Shown: piece after piece, positions 1 to 11,199 of the stretch
Layout of the letters: the number at the start of each line of letters is the position of its first letter
How positions within the stretch are numbered: position 1 is the stretch's first letter
Origin: Cryptomeria japonica
Taxonomy: Eukaryota > Streptophyta > Pinopsida > Cupressales > Cupressaceae
Length of the DNA: 64,000 nt
Assembly (NCBI RefSeq): GCF_030272615.1
Contig: NC_081405.1
Location: 153,653,113 to 153,717,112, forward strand
Direction: 5' to 3'
Translations under genes and position numbers: made by a program
The notes under the pieces: generated by a model
Database searches by the model: none
Told to the model about the DNA's origin: nothing
The model's input: only the letters and a program-made list of their open reading frames with translations

Positions 1-939
1 CCTGTTAGGAATCACCCGGTTAAAGGATTGACTACAAATGCCTTGTTAGAAGCAAATACTCTATAAGGAGTAACCTCAGTAGAGGATTTGAAAATCCAAT
101 CTAATGGACCACCTTGTTAGAGGATTTAATAAGTAACCAAGCTTGTTAGAGCTTACCCGATTAGGGGATTTCAATTTTGCTGTAATTGTAAGAAAACAAT
201 AGGAGTTTCTTGATCTATCTGAATAGCACTACATAAGCTTCTATCCGCCTTTACTCAAACTGCAGACTCATTCTCCAGTTAGACAATGACACACTCAACA
301 AATTTCTGCCAACTCTTGCTAACACTAAAACAAAACACCTTCATCGACCTTAAATACAAATCAATTAGGTCGGTAATACAAGAAAAATCTAATCTGCTCA
401 TCGAGATTACAAACAAGTCAGTACAAGAATGACTATTGGATTTCATAGAAATCTCATCATGTCAATCAAGAAAACCTCAACCACTCCTTGATTATTGCTT
501 CATCAAGCTCAGTAATTCATCACGCGCTTTGCATTAGATGCAATACATTTTGCTCCTTCCCTAGACAAACAAAAGCGCCAAAACATTTTGAACTTATCTT
601 CATACAATGACCTTATGTGTCACCATCATTACCACTCAACATCAGATCATAAACCAACATAGCCAATTCAACAACCTTAATCAATTAGGGCTTAACAAAA
701 TAACTAGTAGGGTTTACCGGTTACATAACATAGAAAGGGTTTAACCTTTTACTTCGATTACCAGTTCAACTCACAAACTTACATACCGGTTTACAATAGC
801 CTTCACAAAGCTCTTCCTACCAGTTACAAGACAATATCAAAAATAACAACAATATCAGCAACATCATTAATATTATTACTGGTTCAAATGACATCAATGA
901 CAACACATCATTAATGCAATCTTCATGAAAAGGCCAACA
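1..939 (-). repeat. 3' LTR of element A (cut by window start)
   Basis: Positions 1-939 match the right LTR from about 13107 to 14041, including the reiterated CCTGTTAGGAATCACC and CCTTGTTAGAGGATTT modules. The inner edge reads ...ccaaca (TGTTGG on the minus strand) and is followed at once by the pyrimidine form of the PPT. About 460 bp of the LTR lie left of the window. Confidence 0.9.
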
Positions 940-956
940 ATCTCCTCCTTTGGCAT
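940..956 (-). other. Polypurine tract of element A
   Basis: On the minus strand it reads ATGCCAAAGGAGGAGAT directly before TGTTGG of the 3' LTR. It would be the primer site for plus-strand DNA synthesis. A second tract of the same type lies at 1094-1111 in the 3' untranslated stretch (957-1270), which holds no other gene. Confidence 0.85.
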
Positions 957-1270
957 TGATGGCAATACAAATTTCAATATCATTGCTTGCTACTGATAAT
1001 GTGAATAGGAATCCTGGTTTACATTACCAAGTATTCACATGCTCTCTCTGTCTTCTATCTATCATTGGTTTTCCTTCTCATAACCACATAATTCTTCTCC
1101 CCCTTTGACAACAATGCCAAATTGAAAGTAAAACATGTAATATCAAAATTTCACTATGCATCAACAACATACTACAACTTGATGCTCCCTCTGTGGAATA
1201 AATCCACTTCTATATCAACCCTTGTAAAATTCTGCAAGTGTTTCAAGGTCTGATGTAGTCAACATCATGT

Positions 1271-2098
1271 TCAACTGACTTCATGAAGAGGGACAACCCC
1301 TAAATGACTTCTAAGATACTCAAAAGTAGTCTTAGGTAGAGGTTTGGTAAAAATGTCTACAAGCTGCTCCTTGGTAGAAACATGCTCTAAGATAACATCT
1401 TTACTCTCAACTTTTTCCCTCAAGAAATGATACTTCAATTCAATGTGCTTGGTTCATTTGTACAAAACATGATTCTTAGAAATATTAATGGCACTTGTGT
1501 TATCACGTAAAATCTTTATAGGTTCTGAAATATTCATCTTAAAACCTTCCAAAATGTGCCTCATCCAAATTGCTTGTGTACAATTCATATAAGCTGCAAC
1601 ATACTCGACTTCAGCAGTAGATTGTGACGTGCAACTCTTCTTTTTACTGCTCCATGAAACAAGCTTTCCTCCAAGAAAAAATGCTCCACCGACTATGCTT
1701 TTCCAGTCATCAACATTTCCTACCCAATCAACATCTGTGTATGCCTTCAAATCAAAGTTTCCTCCATATGGATACCATAATCCATAGTCAACAGTACCTT
1801 TTAGGTATCTAAAGATTCTCTTGGTTGCTATCAGGTGTGCCTCCTTAGGATTCTTCTGGAATCTAGCAAATATGCCAATTGCATGGGTAATGTCTGGTCT
1901 GTTGTGAACAACGTAGTCCAACTTGCTAATCATTGACCTATATTCCTTCTCATTAACAGACTTAGATTCATCTTCCTTGGACAACCTACAACCTGTAACC
2001 ATTGGTGTCCCAACTGGTTTATAGTCACTCATGCCAAATGTCTTCAAAACCTCTTTCACATACTTAGACTGTGTAATCAAAATACCATTCTTCATTTG
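1271..2098 (-). pseudogene. Element A RNase H domain of pol
   Basis: This is the RNase H end of the copia polyprotein, which degrades the RNA strand of the RNA-DNA hybrid. Visible marks are SQSKYVKEVLKTFGM near its start, a YTDVDWVGNVDD block (catalytic aspartate), TSQSTAEVEYVAA (catalytic Glu and conserved Ser/Thr), then RDNTSAINISKN. An open frame runs 1454-2095. It breaks after the HVLYK residues, but homology goes on through TKHIELKYHFLREKV and DIFTKPLP to a final TGA at 1271. A UAG at 2099-2101 separates it from the RT part. It is clearly copia but not functional as it stands. Confidence 0.88.
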
Positions 2099-3061
2099 CT
2101 ATATCTGCAAGCCTATGAAATTTTTTATTTCCCCTACTAAAGACATTTCAAATTCATTTTTCATTTCATCTGCAAAACTATTGCTCATGACATCATTACC
2201 TCCAAATATAATATCATCAACAAATACTTCACTGACCAGTATTTCATCTCCTTCAGACTTGAGATATATATTGTTGTTGTCACTGGTTCTCAAAAAGCCT
2301 ATCTTCATTAGATGTGTATGAAGCCTTTCATACCATGATCTGGGTGCTTGATTTAATCTATATAAAGCCTTATGCAATCTACATACCATGTCTTTCTCAT
2401 CAGTCAATGCACAACCATCTGGCTGCTCTATGTATACCTCTTCTTCCAATATCCCATTCAAAAATGCAGACTTAACATCCATATGATATACCTTGAACTT
2501 CTTATGGGCTGCAAATGCAAATAAAGTTTTGACACCTTCCAGTCTTGCTACTGGTGCAAAATTTTCACCATAATCTTCTCCTTCCTCTTGAGCATAACCC
2601 TTGCATAGTAATCTTGCCTTGTTGTGAACTACAACACCATCTTCATTCAATTTTTTCATGTATACCCATTTAGTACCTATAACATTCTTATTTACCGGTC
2701 GGGGTACTAGGGTCCAAGTGTTGTTATTCTCAATTTGATCCAATTCCTCCTCCATAGCTTTAACCCAATAATCATCACCAAATGCCTCCTTAGCAGTTCT
2801 TGGTTCAATGGTGGCCATCATGGAAGAATTATCTCTAATTTTTCTTCTGGTTAGTACTCCAGCATCCTTATCTCCAATAATATGATCAGGATTGTGATTC
2901 AGTCTCACATATCTAGGAATAACATGATCATTATCTTCAGTTTCAGCTTCTTCTTTGTCATCGTCTTCTTCTGAATTTATCTGTTCGGGTTGGACTGTTG
3001 CATCAAAATTTGCTTTGCCTATTTCAGATTTCATAGTTTCTAGTTCCAAAAACAAATGCAA
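2099..3061 (-). CDS. Element A reverse transcriptase domain of pol
   Basis: An open 320-codon stretch of copia reverse transcriptase. The segment [15 protein letters not shown] lies near residue 100, [16 protein letters not shown] near 127, [12 protein letters not shown] (first catalytic Asp, near 195), [15 protein letters not shown], and [10 protein letters not shown] (catalytic Asp pair, near 280). It ends at GLQI followed by TAG. The start Met is only the first Met in an open frame; in the element this is the middle of a polyprotein that joins integrase upstream. All RT catalytic residues are kept, so this is the best preserved piece of A, although it cannot be expressed from a single open frame. 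Confidence 0.9.
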   Translation of the reverse strand: MHLFLELETMKSEIGKANFDATVQPEQINSEEDDDKEEAETEDNDHVIPRYVRLNHNPDHIIGDKDAGVLTRRKIRDNSSMMATIEPRTAKEAFGDDYWVKAMEEELDQIENNNTWTLVPRPVNKNVIGTKWVYMKKLNEDGVVVHNKARLLCKGYAQEEGEDYGENFAPVARLEGVKTLFAFAAHKKFKVYHMDVKSAFLNGILEEEVYIEQPDGCALTDEKDMVCRLHKALYRLNQAPRSWYERLHTHLMKIGFLRTSDNNNIYLKSEGDEILVSEVFVDDIIFGGNDVMSNSFADEMKNEFEMSLVGEIKNFIGLQI

Positions 3062-3512
3062 GGATGTTCATCCTTTTTCTCTGAACTGGTTCCTTTTGAG
3101 ACTTCAGGAAATTCATTCACTCGAACATCAACACTCTCAACAATTCTCTTTGTCTGGTTGTTAAAACATTTGTAGGCCTTACTCTTGGTGGAATAGCCAA
3201 GAAATACACCTTCATCACTCTTAGCCTCAAATTTACTAATGTAATCACCTCTCTTAATAAAACATTTGCTTCCAAATATCTTAAAATAGCTAAAATCAGG
3301 TGATCTTCAATACCAATATTCATAAGGAGTCTTTTCCTTACCTTTCTTTACCAAAACCCAGTTCATTGTGTAGACAGCTTCTCTCCAAAATGTTTTTGCA
3401 ACACCTCCTTGTATCAACATTGTCCTAGCAGCTTCAACAACTGACCGATTGTTTCTTTTTGCAATGCCATTATGTTGTGGTGTCCTTGATGTAGAAAGTT
3501 GTCATTTGATAC
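3062..3512 (-). pseudogene. Element A integrase, C-terminal half of core and tail
   Basis: The left part of A's integrase, left of solo LTR S1. Read on the minus strand it gives STSRTPQHNGIAKRNNRSVVEAARTML, then [36 protein letters not shown] and EGVFLGYSTKSKAYKCFNN. These are the end of the DDE core and the copia tail. The position that is catalytic Glu in copia integrases (NG[VI]AER) is Lys here. A fragment (GGEFTSKEF, second catalytic Asp motif region) continues at 4961-5012 on the far side of S1. Frameshifts and stops are present. Confidence 0.85.
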
Positions 3513-4960
3513 TGTATGTCAAAAATGTGGTATCAACCTGCAAGAGGAGAAAACAATTCAAACACACACATGAAACATTGCATTAGAGGTTAGAAATCCA
3601 AACGAAGCAAGTTAAAAAGAATCTAAACTCTTTAATATCGTTCCATGCTCCTCTATCTCCAAGGATCTTCAAGATTCAAGGTGGCTCTTAGCTTGGAAGA
3701 GCACTTGATTCTTTAAGATGACAACCTAAAGACTGAGATTAAAATGATTCTAAGATCTAAATGGAATGCAACCAAGATCCTAGTGATGATTTAGATATGA
3801 AACTAGATGATGATAGGATGCAAGATATTGATATGAAGCTTGAACTAGTATGAAAATGATACTAAGATGAAGCTAACATGATATATCTAAGATTAGAATG
3901 CTATCAAAATATCTAACATGCTATTCTATCAAAGAGAGATAATATGCTTAATATTATGAGACTATAAGTTTGATGCACAAAGACTTGATTCTTTTGAAGA
4001 AGGAATGGGCTCTATTTATAGGGAAAACAGGGCAATGGATGGTCAAGATTGGATAATCTTAACAAGGGCCAAGATTGAAAGTTGGGAATCCATGTTTGCA
4101 TTTGGCACCAATGAAATGGTGACAAATGTCAACATAAGATTGGTTGAGAAAAGGGGTTGGAGACATTAAATGTCTGAGAAGACCTCATGGTTATCTAGAG
4201 GGTAAGGGTCAAGCTTAAGTTAAGATTACCCATTGGATTAAGAGTTAATCCAAGGATAAACTCTTGTGCAAATGATTAAGAGATAATCATGGTCAAAGCA
4301 TTAAAGGCTTGATGAGACCCTTGGGTTGGATGAAGGTTAAGTTAGGCAAAAAGTCTCTAACCATGTAAGAGGGTTGAATTAACAATTAATGGTTTGGGAG
4401 ACTTTGGAAAATTAAGTGGTTGAAGACTTGAAGCCTTTAATGGTTATCAAAGACTTTAAGGGTTTGAGAAGTGACTTCCCTTTGTTTAGGGATGTGACAA
4501 AGTTTAGAAGATGGGCTAAGTTAATTTAGAAGTGATTAGAAGGGTCTAGAAGAAATTAGAAAGGGGTTTAGGAAGGCAAGTGGGAGATGTAGGATTTTGC
4601 AAGTGGATGGAGGGATAATAGGATTTTAATTGAAATAAAGTTAATTTAATTCAATTTGGTTGCAACTTGCATTTGTAGGATTTTGCAAGTGGGGGGATTT
4701 ATAAATAAATTTAGATTTATTTAAATGCAAATGAGATTTTAATTAAATGTAGATTTAATTAAAATGGGAAAGGGGATAAATTGATATCTTTAATTAAATG
4801 TAAATTTAATTAAAATGGCTAGAGGGAGGGTATTTAGTTAAATGGCTTAGATAGAAAAAGGGTATATTAATTAAATCTTAATTTAATTAATAGGAAGAAT
4901 TAAGAATAATTAAATGAATAAAATTCACTTAATTCATTGTGCAACTTTTAGGTGTCTACA
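3513..4960 (+). repeat. Solo LTR S1 in element A integrase
   Basis: A 1448-bp block that starts TGTA and ends TACA and is flanked by a perfect 5-bp target duplication gatac (3508-3512 and 4961-4965). The integrase reading of A resumes exactly across it. It has no coding content, PBS or PPT, so it is a solo LTR left by LTR-LTR recombination. A TATA-like TATTTATAGGG at 4012-4022 suggests a plus-strand promoter. The right third (4730-4900) is AT-rich with reiterated TTTAATTAAA units. The family is unlike the copia LTRs here; gypsy is possible. Confidence 0.93.
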
Positions 4961-5012
4961 GATACCATTCTCTTCACAATACCTAGTGAATTCCTTAGAA
5001 GTAAATTCACCA
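4961..5012 (-). pseudogene. Element A integrase fragment between S1 and B
   Basis: Fifty-two bases that read GGEFTSKEFTRYCEENGI on the minus strand, the part of the copia integrase core around its second catalytic Asp. The left edge is the S1 target duplication. The right edge is a deletion junction with the truncated LTR of B. About 200-250 bp of A integrase between here and 10999 are missing compared with B's own gene. Confidence 0.85.
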
Positions 5013-5141
5013 CCTCTTCATACCAGTTCACCAACTTCTTCAATCTGCATACCGGTTCACTTACACTTATTGACATCAATGACAACATAGATTATCATCA
5101 TATCAACATACCGGTTCATCATATGCCAATGATATCCAATA
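5013..5141 (-). repeat. Truncated 3' LTR of element B
   Basis: Only the last 129 bp match the right LTR (10870-10998): CCTCTTCATAC through CATATGCCAATGATATCCAATA. On the minus strand the LTR begins TATTGG where related families have TGTTGG. The other 1.3 kb of the LTR are gone. Short CCTCTT-like homology at the junction suggests end joining. Confidence 0.85.
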
Positions 5142-5158
5142 ATCTCCCCCTTTGGCAT
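5142..5158 (-). other. Polypurine tract of element B
   Basis: Minus strand ATGCCAAAGGGGGAGAT directly before the LTR. A second copy is at 5229-5244 (pyrimidine form cttctccccctttgaca) and a CTCCCCCTAA tract is near 5291-5300. The stretch 5159-5375 between PPT and RNase H holds no gene. Confidence 0.85.
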
Positions 5159-5375
5159 TGATGGCAATACTCAGTGTAGCATTGTAACTGAAAACCTCAT
5201 AGACCAGTGTATCTGCATTATCGAATATCTTCTCCCCCTTTGACAACAATGCCAAAGTGGAGGCATAAGCTTCCAAAATCTACTATGCTGCTCCCCCTAA
5301 GGAGTAGCATCCTTCAACACATCAATCCTAAAAGATTTGTCACTTTAGTACTTGACTGATGCGAAGCATACAACC

Positions 5376-6203
5376 CTAGTTGACTTCATGAAGGGGAAAA
5401 ACCCCTAATTCACCTCTCAAATAGGTAAATGTAGTTTTCGGTAAGGGCTTAGTGAATATATCTGCTAGCTTCTCCTTACTGGAAACATGTTGTAATACAA
5501 CCTCCTTATTCTGAACTTTCTCTCTCAAGAAATGATATTTAAGCTCAATGTTCTTAGTTATAGCATGCAATACCAGATTCTTAGAAATGTTTATTGCACT
5601 TGTGTTATCACAAAATATGTTCACCGGTTCAGATACAGGTACCTTAAAACCATCCAATACATGCTTCATCCAAATTGCTTGAGTGTAGTTCATAAATGCT
5701 ACCACATATTCTGCTTCAGCTGTAGATTGAGAAGTACAACTTTTCTTCTTGCTTGTCCACGATACTAATCTTCCATCAAGAAGGAATGCTCCACCAGTTG
5801 TGCTTTTTTGGTCATCCACATGACCTCCCCAATCGACATCAGTATATACCTTGAGATTATAGTCACTATTATATGGATACCACAATCCATAATCAACTAT
5901 TCCTTTCAAATATCTAAGAATCCGTTTGACAACTATCAAGTGGGATTCTCTTGGACATTTCTGAAAACGAGCTACTATGCCCACTGCATGAGCAATATTT
6001 GGCTTGCTGTGCACCACATAGTGCAGTTTACCGATCATTGAACGATACTCCTTTTCATTCACTAGTCTTGAATCATCTTCCTTGGTCAGTTTACAGCCAG
6101 TCACCATCAGTGTACCAACCAGTTTGATTTCCTCCATGCCAAAAGTCTTCAATACCTCTTTGACATACTTGGATTGGGTAATAAAGATACCCTCCTTCAT
6201 TTG
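5376..6203 (-). CDS. Element B RNase H domain of pol
   Basis: An open 274-codon frame (5376-6200) with the full copia RNase H end: QSKYVKEVLKTFGM at the start, YTDVDWGGHVDD (catalytic Asp) near residue 118, TSQSTAEAEYV near 158, CDNTSAINISKN near 198, YHFLREKVQ, and the terminal KLADIFTKPLPKTTF block ending GVFPLHEVN and stop. Length and order match the family. A UAG at 6204-6206 precedes it, so it reads on from RT only past that stop. It removes the RNA template during reverse transcription. Confidence 0.9.
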   Translation of the reverse strand, partial: QMKEGIFITQSKYVKEVLKTFGMEEIKLVGTLMVTGCKLTKEDDSRLVNEKEYRSMIGKLHYVVHSKPNIAHAVGIVARFQKCPRESHLIVVKRILRYLKGIVDYGLWYPYNSDYNLKVYTDVDWGGHVDDQKSTTGGAFLLDGRLVSWTSKKKSCTSQSTAEAEYVVAFMNYTQAIWMKHVLDGFKVPVSEPVNIFCDNTSAINISKNLVLHAITKNIELKYHFLREKVQNKEVVLQHVSSKEKLADIFTKPLPKTTFTYLRGELGVFPLHEVN

Positions 6204-7237
6204 CTAAATCTGTAAACCAATGAATAATTTTATTTCTCCTATCAAAGACATATCAAACTCTTTCTTCATTTCATCTGCAAATGCATGACTCATTCTATCA
6301 TCTCCTCCAAAGATTATGTCATCCATAAACACTTCACAAATTATAATCTGATCACCTTTTGATTTCAAGTAGATGTTGCTATCTTCACTTGTTCTCTAAA
6401 ATCCAATCTTCATAAGATGAGAATGTAGTCTTTCATACCACGCCCTAGGTGCTTGTTTTAGTCCATATAGGGCTTTGTGTAATCTACACACCATGTCACT
6501 ATCTTCTAATAAGGCAAACCCTTCTGGTTGCTCTATATAAAATTCCTCTTCTAGGATTCCATTCAGAAAAGCGGACTTCACATCCATCTGATAAACCTTA
6601 AATCCCTTAAAAGCTACAAATGCAGGTAGCATTAAAACACCTTCTAGTCTAGCCACAATAGAAAAATTTTCTCCATAGTCTTCTCCTTCCTCTTGAGCAT
6701 ATCCTTACATACAAGCCTAGCATTGTTCCTGACAATTGTGCCTTCTTCATTTAGCTTATTTCGGAAGACCCATTTGGTACCTATGACATTTTTATGTTTC
6801 GATCTGGGCACCAAAGACCATGTCGCATTCTTTTATATCTAGTCTAGCTCCTCTTCCATTGCTTTAATCCAGTCTTCATCTGTAAGAGCTTCTCTTGAAG
6901 TCTTGGGTTCAAATTCAGAAATCATGCAAGAATTTTCTTTCACTATTCTTCTAGTGAGTATCCTTGCATGTTTTTCTCCTATGATTTGCTTTGGATCATG
7001 GTGCAGCTTTACACATCTAGGAATGATTCTAGCCTGGTCTGCTAGCTTTTCTTCTTCTTCTTCACTAACCTCTTCTTCTTCTCTTACTACGACTTCTATT
7101 GGTACAAAAATACAGAGATCTTTACAGATTTCTTTCTTAACCAGTTCCTAGAAAGATATACCCGGTTCATCTTCCACTTCTTCGCTGCATGTTTCCTCAA
7201 GTTCCTCAGGGGAATCATCAACCTTGAAATTGATACT
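6204..7237 (-). pseudogene. Element B reverse transcriptase domain of pol (broken)
   Basis: Copia RT in several frames. The clean part is 6396-6656, with [25 protein letters not shown] and [15 protein letters not shown]. Further left VFMDDIIFGGDD can be read near 6310-6335, which keeps the catalytic Asp pair with Met in place of the usual Val or Leu. Upstream the frame has a stop just before RLEGVLMLPAF. The [10 protein letters not shown] and VIGTKW blocks lie at about 6760-6880 with stops and a small shift. It is a decayed RT. Confidence 0.82.
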
Positions 7238-8120
7238 TTAAATAATCTTCTGTGTTCTATTGTTATAGCATTTGAGAGCTTTGCTTTTAGTGGAATATCC
7301 CAGAAAAATTCCTTCATCACATTTTGCATCAAATTTGCTCAAATATTTGCCTCTCTTGATATAGCACTTACTACCAAACACTTTAAAATAACTCATAGTC
7401 AGAGTTTTCCCTGTCCAATACTCGTAAGGGGTTTTATCTTTACCTTTCTTGATGAGTGCCCAGTTCATAGTGTATCTTGCAGTACTCACTGCTTCTCTCC
7501 AAAAAGTGTGTACAACCTTTCCTTGGATCAGCATAGTTCTAGCCGCTTCAACTACAATCTTATTATTTCTTTCTGCTATGCCATTTTGTTGTGGTGTTCT
7601 TGGGGCAGACAAATGTCTCTTGATACCATTGTCTTCATAGTACTTATTGAATTCATCAGAAGTGAATTCTCCTCCTTGATCAGTTCTCAGGCATTTTATC
7701 TTTTTACCACTTTCTTTTTCTACTAATGCTCTGAAGGCTTTGAATTTTCCAAATGCTTCAGACTTGTCTTTCAAGAATGTGACCCACATCATCCTTGAGC
7801 AGTCATTAGTAAGAATCATAAAATACCTATCTCCCTGAATAATTCTAGTTTTCATAGGACCACACAAATCAGTATGCCCAAGATCAAGTAAATTTTTTGT
7901 TGAGAAAGACTTACCTTTAAAAGTTTGAGGAAGACATCTTCCTAAGTTGACATTCTCTGCACAAAGAATTCTCAGGTTTGTTTAGCAAGGGTAATCCTCT
8001 TACCGCCTTGATCTTCCTGACTTTAACAATGTTGTCAAAGTTCATATGATAGAGTCTCCTATGCCATATCCAACTATCATCAAACTTAGCCATTAGACAC
8101 TGACTTATCTTGGCATTCAA
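7238..8120 (-). pseudogene. Element B integrase
   Basis: Copia integrase in two main frames. The zinc-binding HHCC part is at 7917-8120 (WHRRLYHMNFDN then CRECQL). The catalytic core is at 7238-7867, beginning CGPMKTRIIQGDRYF, with GGEFTSDEF (second Asp region) and RTPQQNGIAERNN, in which the catalytic Glu is kept. The tail includes WREAVSTARYTMNW, TPYEYWTGKTL, FGSKCYIKRG and [19 protein letters not shown]. Of the integrases in this window it is the best preserved in its catalytic residues. Stops and a shift near 7870-7915 split it. Confidence 0.87.
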
Positions 8121-8141
8121 CTCAAATAGGTTACCTTTTGT

Positions 8142-8516
8142 CTATTTACTAGTGGCAATAACTTTACCATTCTTCCCAATTATACTGCAAATTCCACCTT
8201 TGAATTCCAGAACTAATCCTTTGTCATTTAGTTGAGCAACACTCAATAGGTTATTCTCAAGACCTTCTACCCAATAGACATCATCTGCACTACTTTTTCC
8301 ATTCAGTGAGATGGATCCTTTTCCTTTTACCAAGCATGGTGCATCATTGCCAAATCTGACAACACCTACATCATATTCTTCCAGAGACAGAAACTTTCTC
8401 TGGTCACTGGTCATGTGGTGAGAACAACTACTATCAATTATCCACTCATTAGAGTTGTCAATGCGGGAGACAAGAGCTTTCTTATCTGACACTTCTTCCT
8501 TTACCGCTACAAACAC
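8142..8516 (-). pseudogene. Element B aspartic protease
   Basis: A 124-codon frame with the copia protease. EWIIDSSCSHHMT carries the catalytic Asp, where the third motif position is Ser in place of the usual Gly (A and D have DSG). It goes on with VVRFGNDAPCLVKGKGSISL, the VEGLENNLLSVAQLNDKG block and CSIIGKNGKVIATSK. It would cut the Gag-Pol polyprotein. It is open but isolated from gag and integrase by stops. Confidence 0.85.
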
Positions 8517-8528
8517 TATGTCTTCATT

Positions 8529-9481
8529 TTATTCATCTTCTAATTCTTCATCAGTGACACCTTCATCCACAACAACTAGACAATTTCTTCTATTTCCACT
8601 TTTATATTTTCTAAACCTTTCTAATTTATCCTTATTGTCATTGTTAGGACAATTAATAGCTATATGTCCTATCTTGTTGCAGGAAAAACATTTCAAAGGA
8701 AGTTTACCTCTATATTTTCTAGTTCCCTTTAGAAGTCTTTTAGCAAGAAGTGCTTCGAACTCCATTAGAATCTCTTCATCATCCATATCTTTGCATTGTC
8801 TCGATTCATAACTAGTACTAGTTTCTTTTCCTTTTCTGGATGGTACAGTAGATGCTTTAAAGGTTGACTTAGTCTTTTGAACACTACCATCATAGCTATT
8901 CAACTCATATGCAGTTAACTTTGCAATGATAGAATCTAAGGATACCTTGGTCTTATCGATAGACCTTAGCTCCTGGATAGTAGCAACTCTGATTACATAG
9001 ACTAGTAACAATGATCTAAGAACTTTACTAACAATAATGGCATCATCAATAGTTCCACCAGTGCTTTTGATATCACCAACTACTGTCTTAATCCTAATAC
9101 CATATTGCTGAATGGTCTCACCTTCAACCATCCTGATATCCTCAAATTTACCTCTAAGGCTTTCTTCCTTAGCTTGCCCTTTACATGCTCATCACCACCA
9201 TAGATTTTTTCCAGTGCATCCCATACATCCTTAGGTGTGTCCTTGTCTTGAACATCAATAAACTCAATATCTGACAGGCTGCTGATAAGGGCTTCCATGA
9301 CTTGCCCATTTTCTTGGATTTCTCTCTTTTCATCATCAGTCAAAGTTCCAGTGGGAATCACATAGGAATTCTCAACATAGCTCCAGTGTTGAGCACCCAT
9401 ACTCTTGATGTAAATCTTCATTTTGTCCTTCCATATCTTAAAGTTATCTCTATTGAACTTAGGACCTTCCCTCTTCATCAT
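8529..9481 (-). pseudogene. Element B gag (one frameshift)
   Basis: Copia Gag, start at 9481 (MMKREGPKFNRDNFKIWKDKM), 60 bases inside the PBS. The first frame runs 9080-9481. After HVKGKLRKKALE it shifts, and the correct frame resumes as MVEGETIQQYGIRIKTVVG (8529-9131). A complete zinc knuckle CFSCNKIGHIAINC with spacing C-x2-C-x4-H-x4-C lies near 8660-8700, followed by a basic and acidic tail. This is the only autonomous copia element here whose Gag zinc knuckle keeps every ligand. Confidence 0.87.
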
Positions 9482-9539
9482 TACAGTAGAATATTTTACC
9501 TCATGCGATTAAGCTTATATCAATGAGGACCTGGAGGCA

Positions 9540-9552
9540 CTCTGATACCAAT
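9540..9552 (-). other. Primer binding site of element B
   Basis: Minus strand ATTGGTATCAGAG next to the LTR end, complementary to the 3' end of plant initiator-Met tRNA, the usual copia primer. Confidence 0.85.
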
Positions 9553-10998
9553 TGATGAATAATGATGAACAACAGATACCCTGACAGGTATTGAGAGGGG
9601 GGGGGGTGATTTAGTACAGACAAAAACTCTCTTAATTTATCTTGCTAAAGCAAAACCAACTGGTTATCATCATATTGAACTTAACCATGACAATACCGGT
9701 TAAACACAGTAAGACACTAGACACCATAAACAGATAAGTCTGAATACTTCAAATATAATCAATTATGCAACAACAACTTCACCCATAAACATATGCATGT
9801 GGTATACTAAAAATACCATAACCTATTAACCCTGCATGCATAATCCTTCAACCAAATACTTCATAAATATCACATGAGAAATGCATAACACATAACACAC
9901 AAATTTTTCATGTGGAAAACCAAATGGGAAAAACCATGGTGGGGATGAATACCCACAAGCTTGTTTAGAACTCTTTTGAAGCTCACCCTATTAGGAGCCT
10001 AGTCTGGTTAAAGACTTTACAATAACGTTCTGCTAGGAACCGATCCTATTAGAGATCACCCAGTTAAGGGATGGCTATATACCCTGTTAAAGGTTGAAAC
10101 CTTGTTAAAGGTTACCTCACTAGAGGATTTAAAGAACTCAATGATCTTGAGTCACCTAGTTATAGGTTTTACAATAAGCCTATTAAAGCTACCCGGTAAA
10201 GGGATTTCCAAACTATTGAAATGATTAGAAGACAATAGGTAAAAAATATGATCTGATAACAACACTACATGCCAAGGCAGATCCTTTTCATATCCTCTAC
10301 TCTGCAATCACACTTTGCAGTTTCCCTCTTACTTGTCTGGTAAGTATCAAGTATCTCTTCACTCGGATACATACACACAACATTTGCCAACACCTTTTCA
10401 ATAACAAACATCATCGACCTTATAGACAACAGATAGGTCGGTAACATAAACCCTAAACCCTAAATATCTTAGTTTTACAACACAGGCGGTCTAATCTTGA
10501 CTGTCCTAACATATTGCATAGAGCATTACAATTTCAAATAGATCACAAGACAATTTGCATTGTTCATTCATCACCACTCATGGGAATCATAACCCATCAC
10601 ACTTTCTTCTCATACCATTAAGAAGAATGATCATTCCTGAGGTAGACTACAAACGCGATCGATCTTCTCATGCAAGATTCTCGTGAAACTCCTTCACGTG
10701 CGCAAAGCTAACGTGGCACCTTGATCACATCTCTTAGGTAACTCATCACAGAGTATTATCGATTCATCACACAAGCTAGATTGCCAAACCGATAACCATA
10801 GAGCTGAGACTACCAACTGGTAATCACACTTAGTGAAACCTTGACACCGGTTCACTGAATCTCTTCATGCCTCTTCATACTGATTCACCAACTTCTTCAA
10901 TCTACATACTGGTTCACTTACACTTATTGACATCAATGACAACATACATTATTGTCATATCAATATATCAGTTCATCATATGCCAATGATATCCAATA
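9553..10998 (-). repeat. 5' LTR of element B
   Basis: 1446 bp from tgatgaat to ccaata. It carries the G-run near its PBS end (9596-9607), the conserved hairpin GTGGG-CCCAC (9939-9956) beside a GGTTTTTCCC motif, and the reiterated CCTGTTA/GAGGATTT modules at 10030-10210. It joins A integrase sequence at 10999. Confidence 0.88.
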
Positions 10999-11199
10999 GG
11001 ATTTGCTTTTGAAAGTTTAAGAAGTCATCTTTCCTAACTGACATTCTTTGCAAAGAGCATTAACCGGTTTGTCTAACTGAGGCAAACCTCTCAATGTCTT
11101 GGACTTACTCACTTTAACAATGTTATCAAAGTTTATATGATAAAATCTCCTATGCCAAAGCCAACTATCATCTATTTTTGCAATAAAATAGTTACTAAC
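10999..11199 (-). pseudogene. Element A integrase, zinc-binding N-terminal part
   Basis: Minus-strand reading gives DSWLWHRRFYHINFDNIVK and, after LRGLPQLDKPVNAL, CKECQLGKMTS followed by a stop. This is the HHCC zinc-binding domain of copia integrase. It is cut at 10998/10999 by the insertion of B. The core that should follow is partly deleted and partly at 4961-5012 and 3062-3512. Confidence 0.85.

Larger units (their letters stand above)
5013..10998 (-). mobile_element. Element B: Ty1/copia retrotransposon nested in A
   Basis: Minus-strand copia, close relative of A. The 5' LTR is at 9553-10998, PBS 9540-9552, gag 8529-9481, protease 8142-8516, integrase 7238-8120, RT about 6204-7237, RNase H 5376-6203, PPT 5142-5158, then only the last 129 bp of the 3' LTR. 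A's integrase lies on both sides, which shows that B entered A. The lost 3' LTR part and the missing host integrase bases share one junction near 5012, best explained by one later deletion. Confidence 0.9.

Noticed and set aside
9540..9552. tRNA-like sequence
   Set aside because: It is a primer binding site matching a tRNA 3' end only; no cloverleaf can be formed around it, and the same holds for the other PBS sites.
10448..10464. Two plant telomere-type units (CCCTAAA)
   Set aside because: Only two units, inside the LTR of B; too short for an interstitial telomere array.
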